This document shows positions 28,726-37,030 of a stretch of DNA of 50,147 bases, piece by piece (position 1 is the stretch's first letter; each line of letters opens with the position of its first letter). The stretch is from positions 1 to 50,147 of the forward strand of contig CAYLMM010000014.1 in NCBI GenBank assembly GCA_964384825.1, given 5' to 3'. The DNA is from CAYLMM01 sp964384825 (GTDB lineage Bacteria > Krumholzibacteriota > Krumholzibacteriia > LZORAL124-64-63). The position numbers and the translations under genes were made by a program. Below the pieces are notes generated by a model. That model made no database searches, had not been told where the DNA came from, and saw only the letters and a list, made by a program, of their open reading frames with translations.

Positions 28726-30549
28726 CTAGGCCAGCAACCCGCCCCGCTGATAGATCTCCACCTGCACGTCCGAGAACGGTTCGCCCTGCAGCTCGCCGCC
28801 GTCCCAGGTGATCCTGCCGGTCGACAGGTCCACCTCGACGACATCCCCGTCCTTCAGCCCCGCGTCCACCAGGTCGGCGTTGACCACCGGCAGTCCGGCG
28901 TTGATCGCGTTGCGCTCGTAGATGGCGCCGTAGCTGCGGGCGATCAGGGCCTGCACGCCCAGGGCCTTGAAGCAGTCCACCGCCTGCTGACGCGAGCTGC
29001 CGCAGCCGAAGTTCCGCGAGGTGACCACGATGTCGCCCGGCGCGGCCTTGGCGGCGAAATCCTCCCAGCCCTCGAGGTTGTCGAAGGCGTACTTGCCCAT
29101 CTCGGCCAGGTCGGTGATCGCCAGGTAGCGGTTGTGGAAGATCATGTCGGTGTCGATGTTGTCGACGTCGATGACCCAGACGCGTCCCTCCAGCACCGTC
29201 GGCTTGGATCCGGCGGCTACCGGGGCCTTTCCGGCGGCGGTTCCGGTTTCCTGGGCGGTTGCGGCCGGCTCGCGGACCGGCGGCGCCGCGAAGACCGCAG
29301 GCCTGTCCGGCACGGTGTCGGCGGTGGCGATCACCCCGGCCGCGGCCGAGGCGGCGGCGGTCTCGGGGCTGGCCAGGTAGACCTCGCCCTTGCCCTGCTT
29401 GCCGGCGAAGTTGCGGTTGCCGGTCGAGACGGTCACCTCGCCGGGTCCGTTCTGGCCGATCTGGCCCGCCGCGCAGCCCGCGCAGCCGGCGTTGCCCACC
29501 AGGGCGCCCGCCTTCATCAGGGTGTCGATCAGACCCTCGGACAGCGCCTGCTCCCAGACCCGCCGGGTGGCCGGCACCACCTTCAGCACCACGCCCGGGG
29601 CCACCTGGCGGCCTTCGAGCACGGCGGCCGCCGCGCGCAGATCCTCGATCCGGCCGTTGGTGCACGATCCGATGAAGACCGAATCGATCTTGCGGCCCGC
29701 CGCCTCGGAGACCGGGATCACGTCCTCGGGATGGCCCGGCCTGGCGATCATCGGTTCGACGCCCTCGACGTCGACGGTCAGCACGTCGGCGTATTCGGCG
29801 TCCGGATCGGCGGCCAGGGCGGGGAACTCCTTGCCGCCCGCCTCGGCGCAGGCCTTCAGGATCCGTTCGTCGGGAGTGAACAGGGCGATGATGCCGCCCA
29901 TCTCGGTGGCCATGCTCGCTACGGTGATCCGGCCGGCCAGGTCCAGGGCGTCGGCCGCCTCGCCGGTGATCTCGGCCGCGTAGCCCAGCAGCCCGTTGGC
30001 GCCGAGGCTGCGCAGCATCGCCAGCACGATGTCCTTGGGCGTCGCGCGGGGCGAGGGCCGTCCGGTCAGCACGACTTTCACCGTGGCCGGGGTCTTGAAC
30101 CAGACCTTGCCCGAGGACCACGCGTAGGCGATGTCCTGGTCGCCCATGCCCTGCCCGAAGGCTCCGACCGCGCCCATGATGTTCGCGTGGCTGTCGGTGC
30201 TGACGAAGGTGACTCCGGGGCCGACCAGCCCCTCCTCGATGGCGATATGGGTGCCGATGCCCTGGGTGATGTCGCGCAGCCCGACGCCGGTCTCGCGGGC
30301 GAAGGTGCGGCAGAACTGCTGGTTCGCCGCGTAGCCCTGATCCGATCCGCCGGGATTGCAGTCGAAGGTGAACAGCGTGCGCCGGGGATCGTCGATTCCC
30401 AGGTCGGCCCGCTGCAGGTTCTTGACCACGTTGGCGCCGCCGAAGTCACGGGCGGCGCGCACGTCCACGACCATGTCCACCACGTCGCCCGGGCGCGCCT
30501 CGCGGCCGCTGTGGGCGGTGATGATCTTTTCGATGAGCGTACGACCCAA
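28726..30549 (-). CDS. Fused aconitase-family dehydratase (LeuC-like plus LeuD-like in one chain)
   Basis: 607 residues. Residues 1 to about 420 form the large-subunit Fe-S domain, with STDSHAN, FIGSCTNGR and NAGCAGCAAG supplying cluster cysteines. An A/P/T-rich linker runs from about 425 to 460. The swivel domain then has DNIDTDMIFHNRYL and NFGCGSSRQQA. The family isomerises hydroxy acids through dehydration (isopropylmalate, homoaconitate, citrate). Usual LeuC and LeuD are separate chains, so this is a fusion. Substrate is undecided: no leuA or leuB is adjacent. The start is TTG 30549 with GGAGG seven bases upstream. Confidence 0.82.
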   Translation of the reverse strand: MGRTLIEKIITAHSGREARPGDVVDMVVDVRAARDFGGANVVKNLQRADLGIDDPRRTLFTFDCNPGGSDQGYAANQQFCRTFARETGVGLRDITQGIGTHIAIEEGLVGPGVTFVSTDSHANIMGAVGAFGQGMGDQDIAYAWSSGKVWFKTPATVKVVLTGRPSPRATPKDIVLAMLRSLGANGLLGYAAEITGEAADALDLAGRITVASMATEMGGIIALFTPDERILKACAEAGGKEFPALAADPDAEYADVLTVDVEGVEPMIARPGHPEDVIPVSEAAGRKIDSVFIGSCTNGRIEDLRAAAAVLEGRQVAPGVVLKVVPATRRVWEQALSEGLIDTLMKAGALVGNAGCAGCAAGQIGQNGPGEVTVSTGNRNFAGKQGKGEVYLASPETAAASAAAGVIATADTVPDRPAVFAAPPVREPAATAQETGTAAGKAPVAAGSKPTVLEGRVWVIDVDNIDTDMIFHNRYLAITDLAEMGKYAFDNLEGWEDFAAKAAPGDIVVTSRNFGCGSSRQQAVDCFKALGVQALIARSYGAIYERNAINAGLPVVNADLVDAGLKDGDVVEVDLSTGRITWDGGELQGEPFSDVQVEIYQRGGLLA

Positions 30550-30648
30550 GGCTGTTCCTCCATCGGCTCGGGAATGATCGTCAGGCGCCGCGGCCGCATC
30601 GGCAGCCGCGACGCGCGCCGCGCCCGGCCGGCGGGCCGGGCGGCCGGG

Positions 30649-31455
30649 TCACTCTTCGGAATCCTCCACCAGCGTCGGATAGATCGGCGGGCGGCCGTCG
30701 GCCAGGGCGTTCAGCCCCTCGACCGTCTCGCGTCCGCTCCAGCACTGCTGCTGCGCCTCGTATTCCAGCGAAAGCATCGTCGTGATGTCGAACTGGCGGG
30801 CCTGCTGGTTGACCAGCTTGCTCAGGTAGGCCGCTGGCTGGGGTATCGCGGCCAGGCGCTCGACGAAGCGTTCGAGCTCGTCTTCGTACACGTCGCTCGG
30901 CACCAGACGGTCCACCAGACCGGAGGCGGACGCCTCGGCGGCGGGCATGGTGCGTCCCGACCAGATGAACTCGAGCGCGCCGCCGGGTCCCATCGCCAGG
31001 GGCAGGGCGTGGCTCAGGCCCCAGTCGGGCAGCAGGCCGCCGAGGATGTTCGGCGCCGTGAAGCTGGCCGTGTCGGCGGCCAGGCGCACGTCGGCGGTCA
31101 TGAACAGTCCCAGGCCGCCGTCGCGCACGTCGCCCCGGGCCGCCGCGACGACCGGCTTGGCCATCTCCCGCAGCAGGGTGATGACGCGGCGGGTGACGTC
31201 CAGTTCGGGGGCCAGCGGCTCGAGGTCGGCGTTGCGGCTCCGCGCCTCGGCCAGGGCCGTGGTATCGACGCCGAAGTCGAAGGAGCATTCCGCATCGCTG
31301 AACAGCAGGGCCCGGACGGCCCGGTCCTCCTGCAGGCGCATGCTCAGGTCGATCAGCTCGTCGCCCGATTCGGTCATGGAGCGTTCACATGCGCCGATGA
31401 GCTTGATGATCGCCACACCGTTCTCTATCTCGCAATCGAAGAACTCGTAGTTCAT
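30649..31455 (-). CDS. Crotonase (enoyl-CoA hydratase/isomerase) family protein, atypical active site
   Basis: 268 residues from ATG 31455. A longer in-frame start at 31560 lies inside the predicted -10 box, so it was rejected. The crotonase core is present (KPVVAAARG, DVRLAAD, NILGGLLPDWG). The oxyanion loop reads DVRDGGLGL instead of the usual GGG-type turn, and no glutamate stands where hydratases keep their first catalytic Glu. The molecule may perform another crotonase reaction or be a binding protein. The gap to the dehydratase downstream is 99 bp with no clear terminator, so the two may be cotranscribed. Confidence 0.75.
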   Translation of the reverse strand: MNYEFFDCEIENGVAIIKLIGACERSMTESGDELIDLSMRLQEDRAVRALLFSDAECSFDFGVDTTALAEARSRNADLEPLAPELDVTRRVITLLREMAKPVVAAARGDVRDGGLGLFMTADVRLAADTASFTAPNILGGLLPDWGLSHALPLAMGPGGALEFIWSGRTMPAAEASASGLVDRLVPSDVYEDELERFVERLAAIPQPAAYLSKLVNQQARQFDITTMLSLEYEAQQQCWSGRETVEGLNALADGRPPIYPTLVEDSEE

Positions 31456-31556
31456 CAGGATCCGTTTCGTTGGCCGTTCCGGTCGGATCGGCGGCTGCCG
31501 GACGGCGCCGGCTGTTCGGTGGGAGGCGCGGCGCATCCCAGGGAATTCCACCACCG

Positions 31557-31585
31557 ACATTAGCCACCGGGATGGGGACTGTCAA
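31557..31585 (-). promoter_or_regulatory. Near-consensus promoter for the crotonase-dehydratase genes
   Basis: On the minus strand a perfect TTGACA is followed after 17 bp by TAATGT. This is one of the best promoters in the window and fixes the crotonase start downstream of it. The leader is about 95 nt. Confidence 0.7.
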
Positions 31586-31614
31586 CGCGCCCGGGGCCCC
31601 GGCTGCGGGACGTC

Positions 31615-31643
31615 TGGACACCGCGGCCGCATCCCTATATCCT
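31615..31643 (+). promoter_or_regulatory. Promoter for the TIGR01777 epimerase gene
   Basis: TGGACA and TATCCT are separated by 17 bp, about 45 bp upstream of the GTG start. It is back-to-back with the crotonase promoter, 29 bp away. Confidence 0.5.
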
Positions 31644-31688
31644 GGGCCCTTGCCGGCGGCCGTTGCGGCCGCGGCGGGAGGTCGCATC

Positions 31689-32594
31689 GTGAAGGTCCTG
31701 GTCACCGGCGCCACCGGATTGGTCGGTTCCGCGCTCGTCGAGGCTCTGGTCGGCCGCATGGACCGCGCCGTCTGCCTGACCCGCAGCGGAACCCGCCGCC
31801 GGCTGCTGCCCGGAGCGGGAATCGACGTCGTCCAGGGGGATCCGACCCGGCCGGGGAGGTGGATGGATGCGGCCGCGGGCTGCGACGCCGTCGTGAACCT
31901 GGCGGGCGAATCGCTGGCCGCCGGCCGCTGGACCGCCCGCCGCAAGCGAGAATTCCGCCGCAGCCGGATCGAATCGGCCCGCAACGTCGCCGCGGCGGTG
32001 GCCGTCTCGGGCTCGGTCCGGGTCCTGGTCAACGCCTCGGCGGTGGGCTATTACGGCGATCGCGGCGACGAGCCCCTGCCCGAAGATCACGATTCGGGCG
32101 CCGATTACCTGAGCCGTCTGGCCCACGAGTGGGAGGAGGCCTGCGCCGGCGCCGAGGGCTCCGCCCGGGTCGTGAAGCTCCGCATCGGGATGGTGCTGGC
32201 CCGTTCCGGCGGCGCCCTGCCGCGGATGGCGGTGCCGTTCCGGCTCGGCCTCGGCGGGCCGCTCGGCGGCGGCCGCCAGTACGTGCCCTGGATCCACATC
32301 GACGACCTGGTCCGGGCGATCCTGTTCATCCTCGATACGCCCGCGATCGAAGGCCCGGTCAACGCCGTCGCCCCCGACCCGCCCACCCAGCGCAAGTTCG
32401 CCCTGACCCTCGGCCGCGTCCTGCATCGTCCGGCGGTCCTGCCGGCGCCCCGCTTCGCCCTGCGGCTGCTGATGGGCGAGATGGCCGACCTGGTGCTGGC
32501 CGGCCAGCGGGCCGTGCCCAAGGCGCTGCGATCCCACGGATTCCGCTTCGAGCACGCGTACCTCGAGACGGCCCTGTCCGATCTGCTGGATTGA
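31689..32594 (+). CDS. TIGR01777 family NAD-dependent epimerase-like protein (YfcH/SDR39U1 type)
   Basis: 301 residues. VTGATGLVG near the N-terminus is the nucleotide-binding loop of extended SDR proteins. NLAGESLAAGRW and SAVGYYG are characteristic of the TIGR01777 subgroup, as is YVPWIHIDDLV. The subgroup is widespread, with no agreed reaction; E. coli YfcH is the usual reference. The GTG start at 31689 has GGGAGG eight bases upstream. It ends 7 bp from the end of the convergent PLP-enzyme gene. Confidence 0.85.
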   Translation: MKVLVTGATGLVGSALVEALVGRMDRAVCLTRSGTRRRLLPGAGIDVVQGDPTRPGRWMDAAAGCDAVVNLAGESLAAGRWTARRKREFRRSRIESARNVAAAVAVSGSVRVLVNASAVGYYGDRGDEPLPEDHDSGADYLSRLAHEWEEACAGAEGSARVVKLRIGMVLARSGGALPRMAVPFRLGLGGPLGGGRQYVPWIHIDDLVRAILFILDTPAIEGPVNAVAPDPPTQRKFALTLGRVLHRPAVLPAPRFALRLLMGEMADLVLAGQRAVPKALRSHGFRFEHAYLETALSDLLD

Positions 32595-32601
32595 CGGTCC
32601 C

Positions 32602-33747
32602 CTAGGCGGGGTCGTTGGAGCGGCGGCGGGGGATGCGTTCGCCGGCGAGCGTCATGTAGGCGGGATGGAGGTCGGCCGTCAGGCAGGAATGGACCGGCAG
32701 GATCGCCACCGCGTCGCCCGGCTCCAATCCGCCCGGATCGCCGTCTTCGCCCAGCTTCAACACGCCGTGCTCCTGCGAGAGCGAGATCAGCCGCGAGCCG
32801 GGCAAGGGGGCGCCCCGGCCCCCGGCGGTCCAGGCGGCCGCCACGCCGAAATACGGCCGGCCGTCGGCGCCGGTCAGGAATTCCTTGCCCAGATGCACGG
32901 CGCCCCCGTGCAGCACGGCCTCGCCGCGTTCGGGATGGACGCTCAGCACCGGGCAGGCGAGCGCCACCGCGATGTCCCGGTCGCGGCAGGCTCCCAGCGC
33001 GGCCTGCATCAGATCGTAGAATACGAAGTTGCCGGGGCGCAGCTCGTCGGGCCCGGAAAGATCCTCGACGACGCTGCAGCCGGGCGTGTCGCCGGCCGAC
33101 AGCAGGCAAGGGCCGAATCCCGCAGCTTCGACCGCGGCCCCGGCGACCCGCAGCCGGGCGATCGATTCCTCCCAGACCCGGCGCACGCCGGCGGGATCGT
33201 CCTGATGGTAGGAATGGCCGGCGTGGGTCAGCAGCCCTGCGAATTCCAGATTGTTTCCGACGTGCGCGCAGCGGGCCAGGCCGACCAGCCTTTCGACGTC
33301 GGTCCAGGGCACGCCGGTGCGGCCGTATCCGGTGTCGAGCTTGATCCAGATCCGGGTTCCGGGGGCCGGCGCGGCGGCGGCCAGCGCCTCGACGGCCGTC
33401 GCGGATTCCGCCAGCAGGCCCAGGCGCAGGCGCTGCGAAAGTTCGGCCGCCCGGGGGGCCGAGAGCGGATCCAACGGCAGGGCGACGGTGATGTCGTCCC
33501 ATCCCGCGTCCGCGAAGTAGGCGGCCATGTCCAGCGAGGAGACGGTGATCGCGCCGACGCCCTCGTCGCGGAACCATCGTCCCACGACCGCCGACTGGTG
33601 GGTCTTGAAATGGGGGCGCAGCGGGACGCCGGCCTTGCGGGCCTTGGCCGCCATGCGGGCGATGTTGGCCCGGGCCGCGGCCTCGTCCAGCAGCAGCGTC
33701 GGCCGGCCGCCGGCGTGCTCGGCCAGCAGTTCCGCCAATCGGTTCAT
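32602..33747 (-). CDS. D-serine dehydratase-like / D-threonine aldolase family PLP enzyme
   Basis: 381 residues of fold-type III (alanine racemase barrel). RPHFKTHQ carries the PLP lysine, KLDTGYGRTGV and LLTHAGHSY are family motifs, and PVHSC near the C-terminus supplies the His and Cys zinc ligands of eukaryotic-type D-serine dehydratase. It probably acts on a D- or hydroxy-amino acid. ATG 33747 has AGGGGG seven bases upstream; the alternative start at 33819 falls at the promoter. The neighbouring flavin dehydrogenase operon suggests amino-acid catabolism. Confidence 0.82.
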   Translation of the reverse strand: MNRLAELLAEHAGGRPTLLLDEAAARANIARMAAKARKAGVPLRPHFKTHQSAVVGRWFRDEGVGAITVSSLDMAAYFADAGWDDITVALPLDPLSAPRAAELSQRLRLGLLAESATAVEALAAAAPAPGTRIWIKLDTGYGRTGVPWTDVERLVGLARCAHVGNNLEFAGLLTHAGHSYHQDDPAGVRRVWEESIARLRVAGAAVEAAGFGPCLLSAGDTPGCSVVEDLSGPDELRPGNFVFYDLMQAALGACRDRDIAVALACPVLSVHPERGEAVLHGGAVHLGKEFLTGADGRPYFGVAAAWTAGGRGAPLPGSRLISLSQEHGVLKLGEDGDPGGLEPGDAVAILPVHSCLTADLHPAYMTLAGERIPRRRSNDPA

Positions 33748-33790
33748 CGGACATCCCCCTGTCGCGGCGGTGCGGAGTCTGGGCGACCCG

Positions 33791-33819
33791 ATTCTAACCC
33801 TGCGCCGATCTTCCGTCAC
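33791..33819 (-). promoter_or_regulatory. Promoter for the PLP-enzyme gene
   Basis: On the minus strand GTGACG and TAGAAT are separated by 17 bp, about 44 bp upstream of ATG 33747. Confidence 0.5.
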
Positions 33820-33826
33820 GCGACAA

Positions 33827-33848
33827 GGGCGGCGCCAAGGCGCCGCCC
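33827..33848 (-). terminator. Hairpin after the flavin dehydrogenase operon
   Basis: A 10-bp perfect stem (33827-33836 with 33839-33848). On the minus strand only TTG follows, so termination may be incomplete. Confidence 0.4.
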
Positions 33849-33876
33849 CCGTCCTGCCATCTTCCTCGTCTTCGGA

Positions 33877-35061
33877 TCAACCGACGACGAAGGCGTCGGC
33901 CTCGACATCCCCACGTTCGAAGCGGGCCAGCGAGAGCGACTCGATGATCTCGTCCGGTTCGCCGGTGGTGATGTGCTTGGCCATCCGCTTCGCGCTCACC
34001 GGTCCCAGCATGAAGCCGTGGCCGCTGAACCCGCAGATGTGGTGATAGCCGTCGAGTCCGGGCACCTCGCCCAGGATGGGCCGGTGGTCCGGAGTCACGT
34101 CGTACATCCCGGCCCACTGCCGCATCAGGCGCAGCCGGCGGGCGGGAGGGTAGACGTCGGTCAGGGCCCGCGCGAAGCGGACCGAGAACCTCAGCTGGCT
34201 GCGGGTGTCGAACTCGTCGGGGTTCTCCCAGTGCGGTTCGGACGGATCGCCGATGCCGCCGACGATCTCGCCGCGCATGCTCTGGCTGAAGTAGATGCCG
34301 TCGGTGATCGAGATCACCATCGGGTCGAGGAAGGGCTTGAGCGATTCGCTGACCATGATCTCGTGCCGTTCCTGCACGTTGGGCAGATCGACGCCGCACA
34401 TCGCGCCGACGGTGCGGGCCCAGGGCCCGGCGCAGTTGATCAGCATCGGCGTGGCGATGCGGCCGCGGCTGGTCTCGACGCCGGTGATGCGGCCGCCGTC
34501 GGTCTCGACCGACAGCAGCTCGGTGTAGTTGTACACCTTCACCCCGCGCCGCGCGCAGGCCTTGGCGTAGCCCCACACCACCGCGAAGGGATAGGCGGTG
34601 CCGTCCTTGGGGCAGAAGGTGGCGCCCTTGAGCTTGGCCGTGTTCAGGTGCGGCACGAGCTTCAGGCACTCCTCGGGCTCCAGGTAGTCGGTCGGCACGT
34701 TGCACGAGCGCTGCAGGGCGACGGCCTTCTTCAGGGCCGGGATGTCGTCCTCGCTCTCGGTGATCATCAGGTAGCCGCCCTGCCGGAAGAACGTGTTGTA
34801 GCCGAGTTCGGCCGAGAGGTTCTCGTAGAGTTCGACGCTCTCCTGGGCGAGGCGGATGTTCTCGACGGTCGTCCACTGCTGGCGGATGCCGCCCCCGCAG
34901 CGGCCGGTCGAGCCGCTGGCGAGGTAGGTCTTCTCCAGCACGACGATGTCCTTCATGCCGGCCTTGGCCAGCTCGTAGGCCGTGGCCAGGCCGTTGACGC
35001 CGCCGCCGACGATCACGACCGAGGCGGTGGCGGGCACCGGACCGTTGGGCACCGGGATCAT
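33877..35061 (-). CDS. FAD-dependent amine/amino-acid oxidoreductase, beta subunit (SoxB/HcnC-like)
   Basis: 394 residues of the DAO family. VVIVGGGVNGLATAYELA is the FAD Rossmann motif and ASGSTGRCGGGIRQQW the flavin-loop region; GFSGHGFMLGP near the end is the second FAD contact. It is the catalytic beta subunit that oxidises a secondary amine, D-amino acid or opine. Its ATG overlaps the stop of the BFD-like gene by 4 bp, with GGAGGTGGGGA upstream. With the two genes before it, it forms an alpha-gamma-beta complex as in hydrogen cyanide synthase, D-hydroxyproline or opine dehydrogenases. The substrate is not determined. Confidence 0.87.
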   Translation of the reverse strand: MIPVPNGPVPATASVVIVGGGVNGLATAYELAKAGMKDIVVLEKTYLASGSTGRCGGGIRQQWTTVENIRLAQESVELYENLSAELGYNTFFRQGGYLMITESEDDIPALKKAVALQRSCNVPTDYLEPEECLKLVPHLNTAKLKGATFCPKDGTAYPFAVVWGYAKACARRGVKVYNYTELLSVETDGGRITGVETSRGRIATPMLINCAGPWARTVGAMCGVDLPNVQERHEIMVSESLKPFLDPMVISITDGIYFSQSMRGEIVGGIGDPSEPHWENPDEFDTRSQLRFSVRFARALTDVYPPARRLRLMRQWAGMYDVTPDHRPILGEVPGLDGYHHICGFSGHGFMLGPVSAKRMAKHITTGEPDEIIESLSLARFERGDVEADAFVVG

Positions 35062-35426
35062 TCCCCACCTCCGTTCCCGATCGGGTCGGGGTCGGCGGCC
35101 GCGGTCACGGCCGGCCGGCCGCCGGGGCGATCGTCCTCGAGATCCCTGATCAGCGGCGTTACCTCGAGCGAGGCCAGTTCGCCGAAGGTCAGCGGCTCGG
35201 CCGGCGGGCGGATGTTGGTCGGCGGCAGCTCGCCGGGCTCGACGCCCTTGAGCTTCGCCAGCTCCATCGCCGCCTCGCAGAGGCAGCCCTTGCCCTGGCA
35301 GAAGCCGGTGGCCACGCCGGTGAAACGCTTCAGCGACTCCAACTCGGTGAAGCCGTCGCGGTAGGCCTTGCGGAACTCCTCGACGGTCACGTCCTCGCAG
35401 CGGCAGAGGATCTTCTTTCCGCTCAT
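35058..35426 (-). CDS. BFD-like 2Fe-2S protein, small subunit of the dehydrogenase
   Basis: 122 residues. LCRCEDVT near the start and TGFCQGKGCL give the four cysteines of the bacterioferritin-associated-ferredoxin (BFD)-like cluster domain. The remaining 55 residues are proline-rich and probably wrap a partner. In relatives this domain passes electrons between the two flavin subunits. ATG 35426 overlaps the preceding stop by 4 bp and has GAGGAGG upstream, so all three genes are translationally coupled. Confidence 0.87.
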   Translation of the reverse strand: MSGKKILCRCEDVTVEEFRKAYRDGFTELESLKRFTGVATGFCQGKGCLCEAAMELAKLKGVEPGELPPTNIRPPAEPLTFGELASLEVTPLIRDLEDDRPGGRPAVTAAADPDPIGNGGGE

Positions 35427-36841
35427 GCGTTCACCTCCTCGTCCTGGGCCAGACAGATGCGGGGCAGGGCCCCGGCGGCCTCGCCGGCGACGATCAGCGG
35501 AGAGCCGGCCGGCAGGTCGATCGCGAAGCGGTCGCCGTCCTCGCCGCGGGGAACGTATCCGCCGCGGGCGGGGTCGAGAACCAGTTCCGCGCCGAGCTGG
35601 TAGGCGATGTCGTAGGCGGGCTTGCCGCGGCCGGCGATCACCGCCATGTCGCAGGCGACCTCGGCGCGGGCGCCGTCGCCGTTGCGCGACGACAAAATCA
35701 GCGTCGAGACCGAACCGCCCCGCTCGCGGGCCTCGGAGATCTCCATGCCGGTGTGCAGGCGCCAGCCGAGGCGGGCGGCCGATTCCAGCATGGCGCCGCC
35801 GGCGTCGTCGGCCGGCGCTCCGGGAGCAGCGGTCACCGACGCGCCCCGGGCGTGCAGCAGCGCCGCCGCGAGCCAGAGGTCGAAGCCGCCGCCGGTCACC
35901 ACCGCGCGCGTGCCGGCGACGTTCAGCTCGTCGGCGGTCAGCAGGCGGTACAGGCCGCGGGGTCCGAGCAGGCCCGGCAGGTCGTTGTTCACGAAGAGGC
36001 CCAGCACGTCGAGGGCGCCGCCGGCCCACCGCACCTCGGCGGCGCGGGCGATCGACAGCCCTTCGGAGTCGGCCAGCAGGAACATGTCCGGCTGGAAGGC
36101 GCCGACCACGCGGGTCGAAAGGGCCGTCTCGATGTTCCCGGCGGCCGCGACCCTGTCGGCCAGCTCGACGAGCTTTCCGCGGGCGTCGGCCAGCAGGGGC
36201 ATCCGGTCGAGCAGCCCCTGGCCGGCGACGACGTCCAGGGCCGGGCGGCGCTGGCCGCCGAGCACCGGGGTGTCGTCCACCAGCAGCACCCGTCCGGACG
36301 CCGCGAGAGCCTCGGCCATGCCGGCCGCGCCGGCTCCGATCACGATGCAGTCCCAGCTGCCGGCGTCGCGGGGCTCGGCCTCGCCCGGGGCGGACAGGAT
36401 CCGCTTGTCCTCGGCGATGGCGGCCTCGTCGGGCAGGCGGCCCACGCCGGTCACCGGGCGGATGACCTGCGTGAAGGTCCGCGCCAGGGCGGCCGGCTTG
36501 GTGAACCACTTGTAGTAGAAGCCTACCGGCATCAGCCCGCCGCCGAGGTTCAGGGCCTTCTGGGCGATGTCGCCGTAGAAGGCGCCGGAATCCTGGCGTT
36601 CGACGGTCATGCCGTCGCGCACGGTGGTCTGGCAGGCCCTGACGTTGGGAACGCCGTCGATCCTCATCAGGCAGTTGGTGCAGTGGCCCCGGGCGCAGAG
36701 CACGCCCCTGGGGCGTCCGTACTTGGGGCTGTGCGAGAGAACGCGGACGCCGTTCTCCCAGAGGGCGGCGGCCACCGAGATGCCGGAGCGGCAACCCAGT
36801 CGCTTGCCCTCGAACACGATCGTCACGATGGAACCGGACAC
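35423..36841 (-). CDS. Dehydrogenase alpha subunit: 2Fe-2S ferredoxin domain fused to a pyridine-nucleotide-disulfide-type FAD domain
   Basis: 472 residues. Residues 1 to about 85 form an HcnA-like 2Fe-2S module with CARGHCTNC and a last Cys in VRACQT. From about 160 the FAD domain starts with CIVIGAGAAGMAEALA, and GLYRLL and VTGGGFDLWLA follow in the second nucleotide region. Relatives split this as HcnA plus HcnB, so this is a fusion like sarcosine oxidase alpha minus its THF domain. The GTG start at 36841 has AAGGAG five bases upstream; the longer alternative has no ribosome site. The GGGFD loop departs from the GxGxxG pattern, so NAD(P) binding is uncertain. Confidence 0.85.
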   Translation of the reverse strand: MSGSIVTIVFEGKRLGCRSGISVAAALWENGVRVLSHSPKYGRPRGVLCARGHCTNCLMRIDGVPNVRACQTTVRDGMTVERQDSGAFYGDIAQKALNLGGGLMPVGFYYKWFTKPAALARTFTQVIRPVTGVGRLPDEAAIAEDKRILSAPGEAEPRDAGSWDCIVIGAGAAGMAEALAASGRVLLVDDTPVLGGQRRPALDVVAGQGLLDRMPLLADARGKLVELADRVAAAGNIETALSTRVVGAFQPDMFLLADSEGLSIARAAEVRWAGGALDVLGLFVNNDLPGLLGPRGLYRLLTADELNVAGTRAVVTGGGFDLWLAAALLHARGASVTAAPGAPADDAGGAMLESAARLGWRLHTGMEISEARERGGSVSTLILSSRNGDGARAEVACDMAVIAGRGKPAYDIAYQLGAELVLDPARGGYVPRGEDGDRFAIDLPAGSPLIVAGEAAGALPRICLAQDEEVNA

Positions 36842-36880
36842 GGAGGCTCCTTTCGCGCAGGTGGCGGAAAATCTGCCCGA

Positions 36881-36909
36881 AACATAGAACCCGGCGGGGC
36901 GGGGGGCAA
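36881..36909 (-). promoter_or_regulatory. Promoter for the three-gene dehydrogenase operon
   Basis: On the minus strand TTGCCC and TATGTT are separated by 17 bp. It is divergent from glnA, with about 120 bp between the -35 box and the glnA start. Confidence 0.4.
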
Positions 36910-36956
36910 GGATCTGCAACGGCTCATTCAATGCTTTCTCGGGAGCCCGGAAAGGC

Positions 36957-36962
36957 TATATT
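36957..36962 (+). promoter_or_regulatory. Possible -10 box of glnA
   Basis: TATATT lies 68 bp upstream of the glnA start, but no good -35 stands 16-18 bp before it. No sigma54 GG-N10-GC element was seen, so nitrogen control by sigma54 is not supported by the sequence. Confidence 0.25.
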
Positions 36963-37030
36963 TGACGGACGTCTTCAATTCGGACCCCCTTGACCCGCCC
37001 GACAGAAACCGGGCGACGTGAGGTGAGCCA

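Noticed and set aside
30622..30641. Inverted repeat GCCCGGCC/GGCCGGGC between the crotonase and dehydratase genes
   Set aside because: No T-run follows on the minus strand, so it is not convincing as a terminator; such GC palindromes are frequent at this base composition.
36962..36967. TTGACG just upstream of glnA as a -35 box
   Set aside because: No acceptable -10 lies 16-18 bp downstream.
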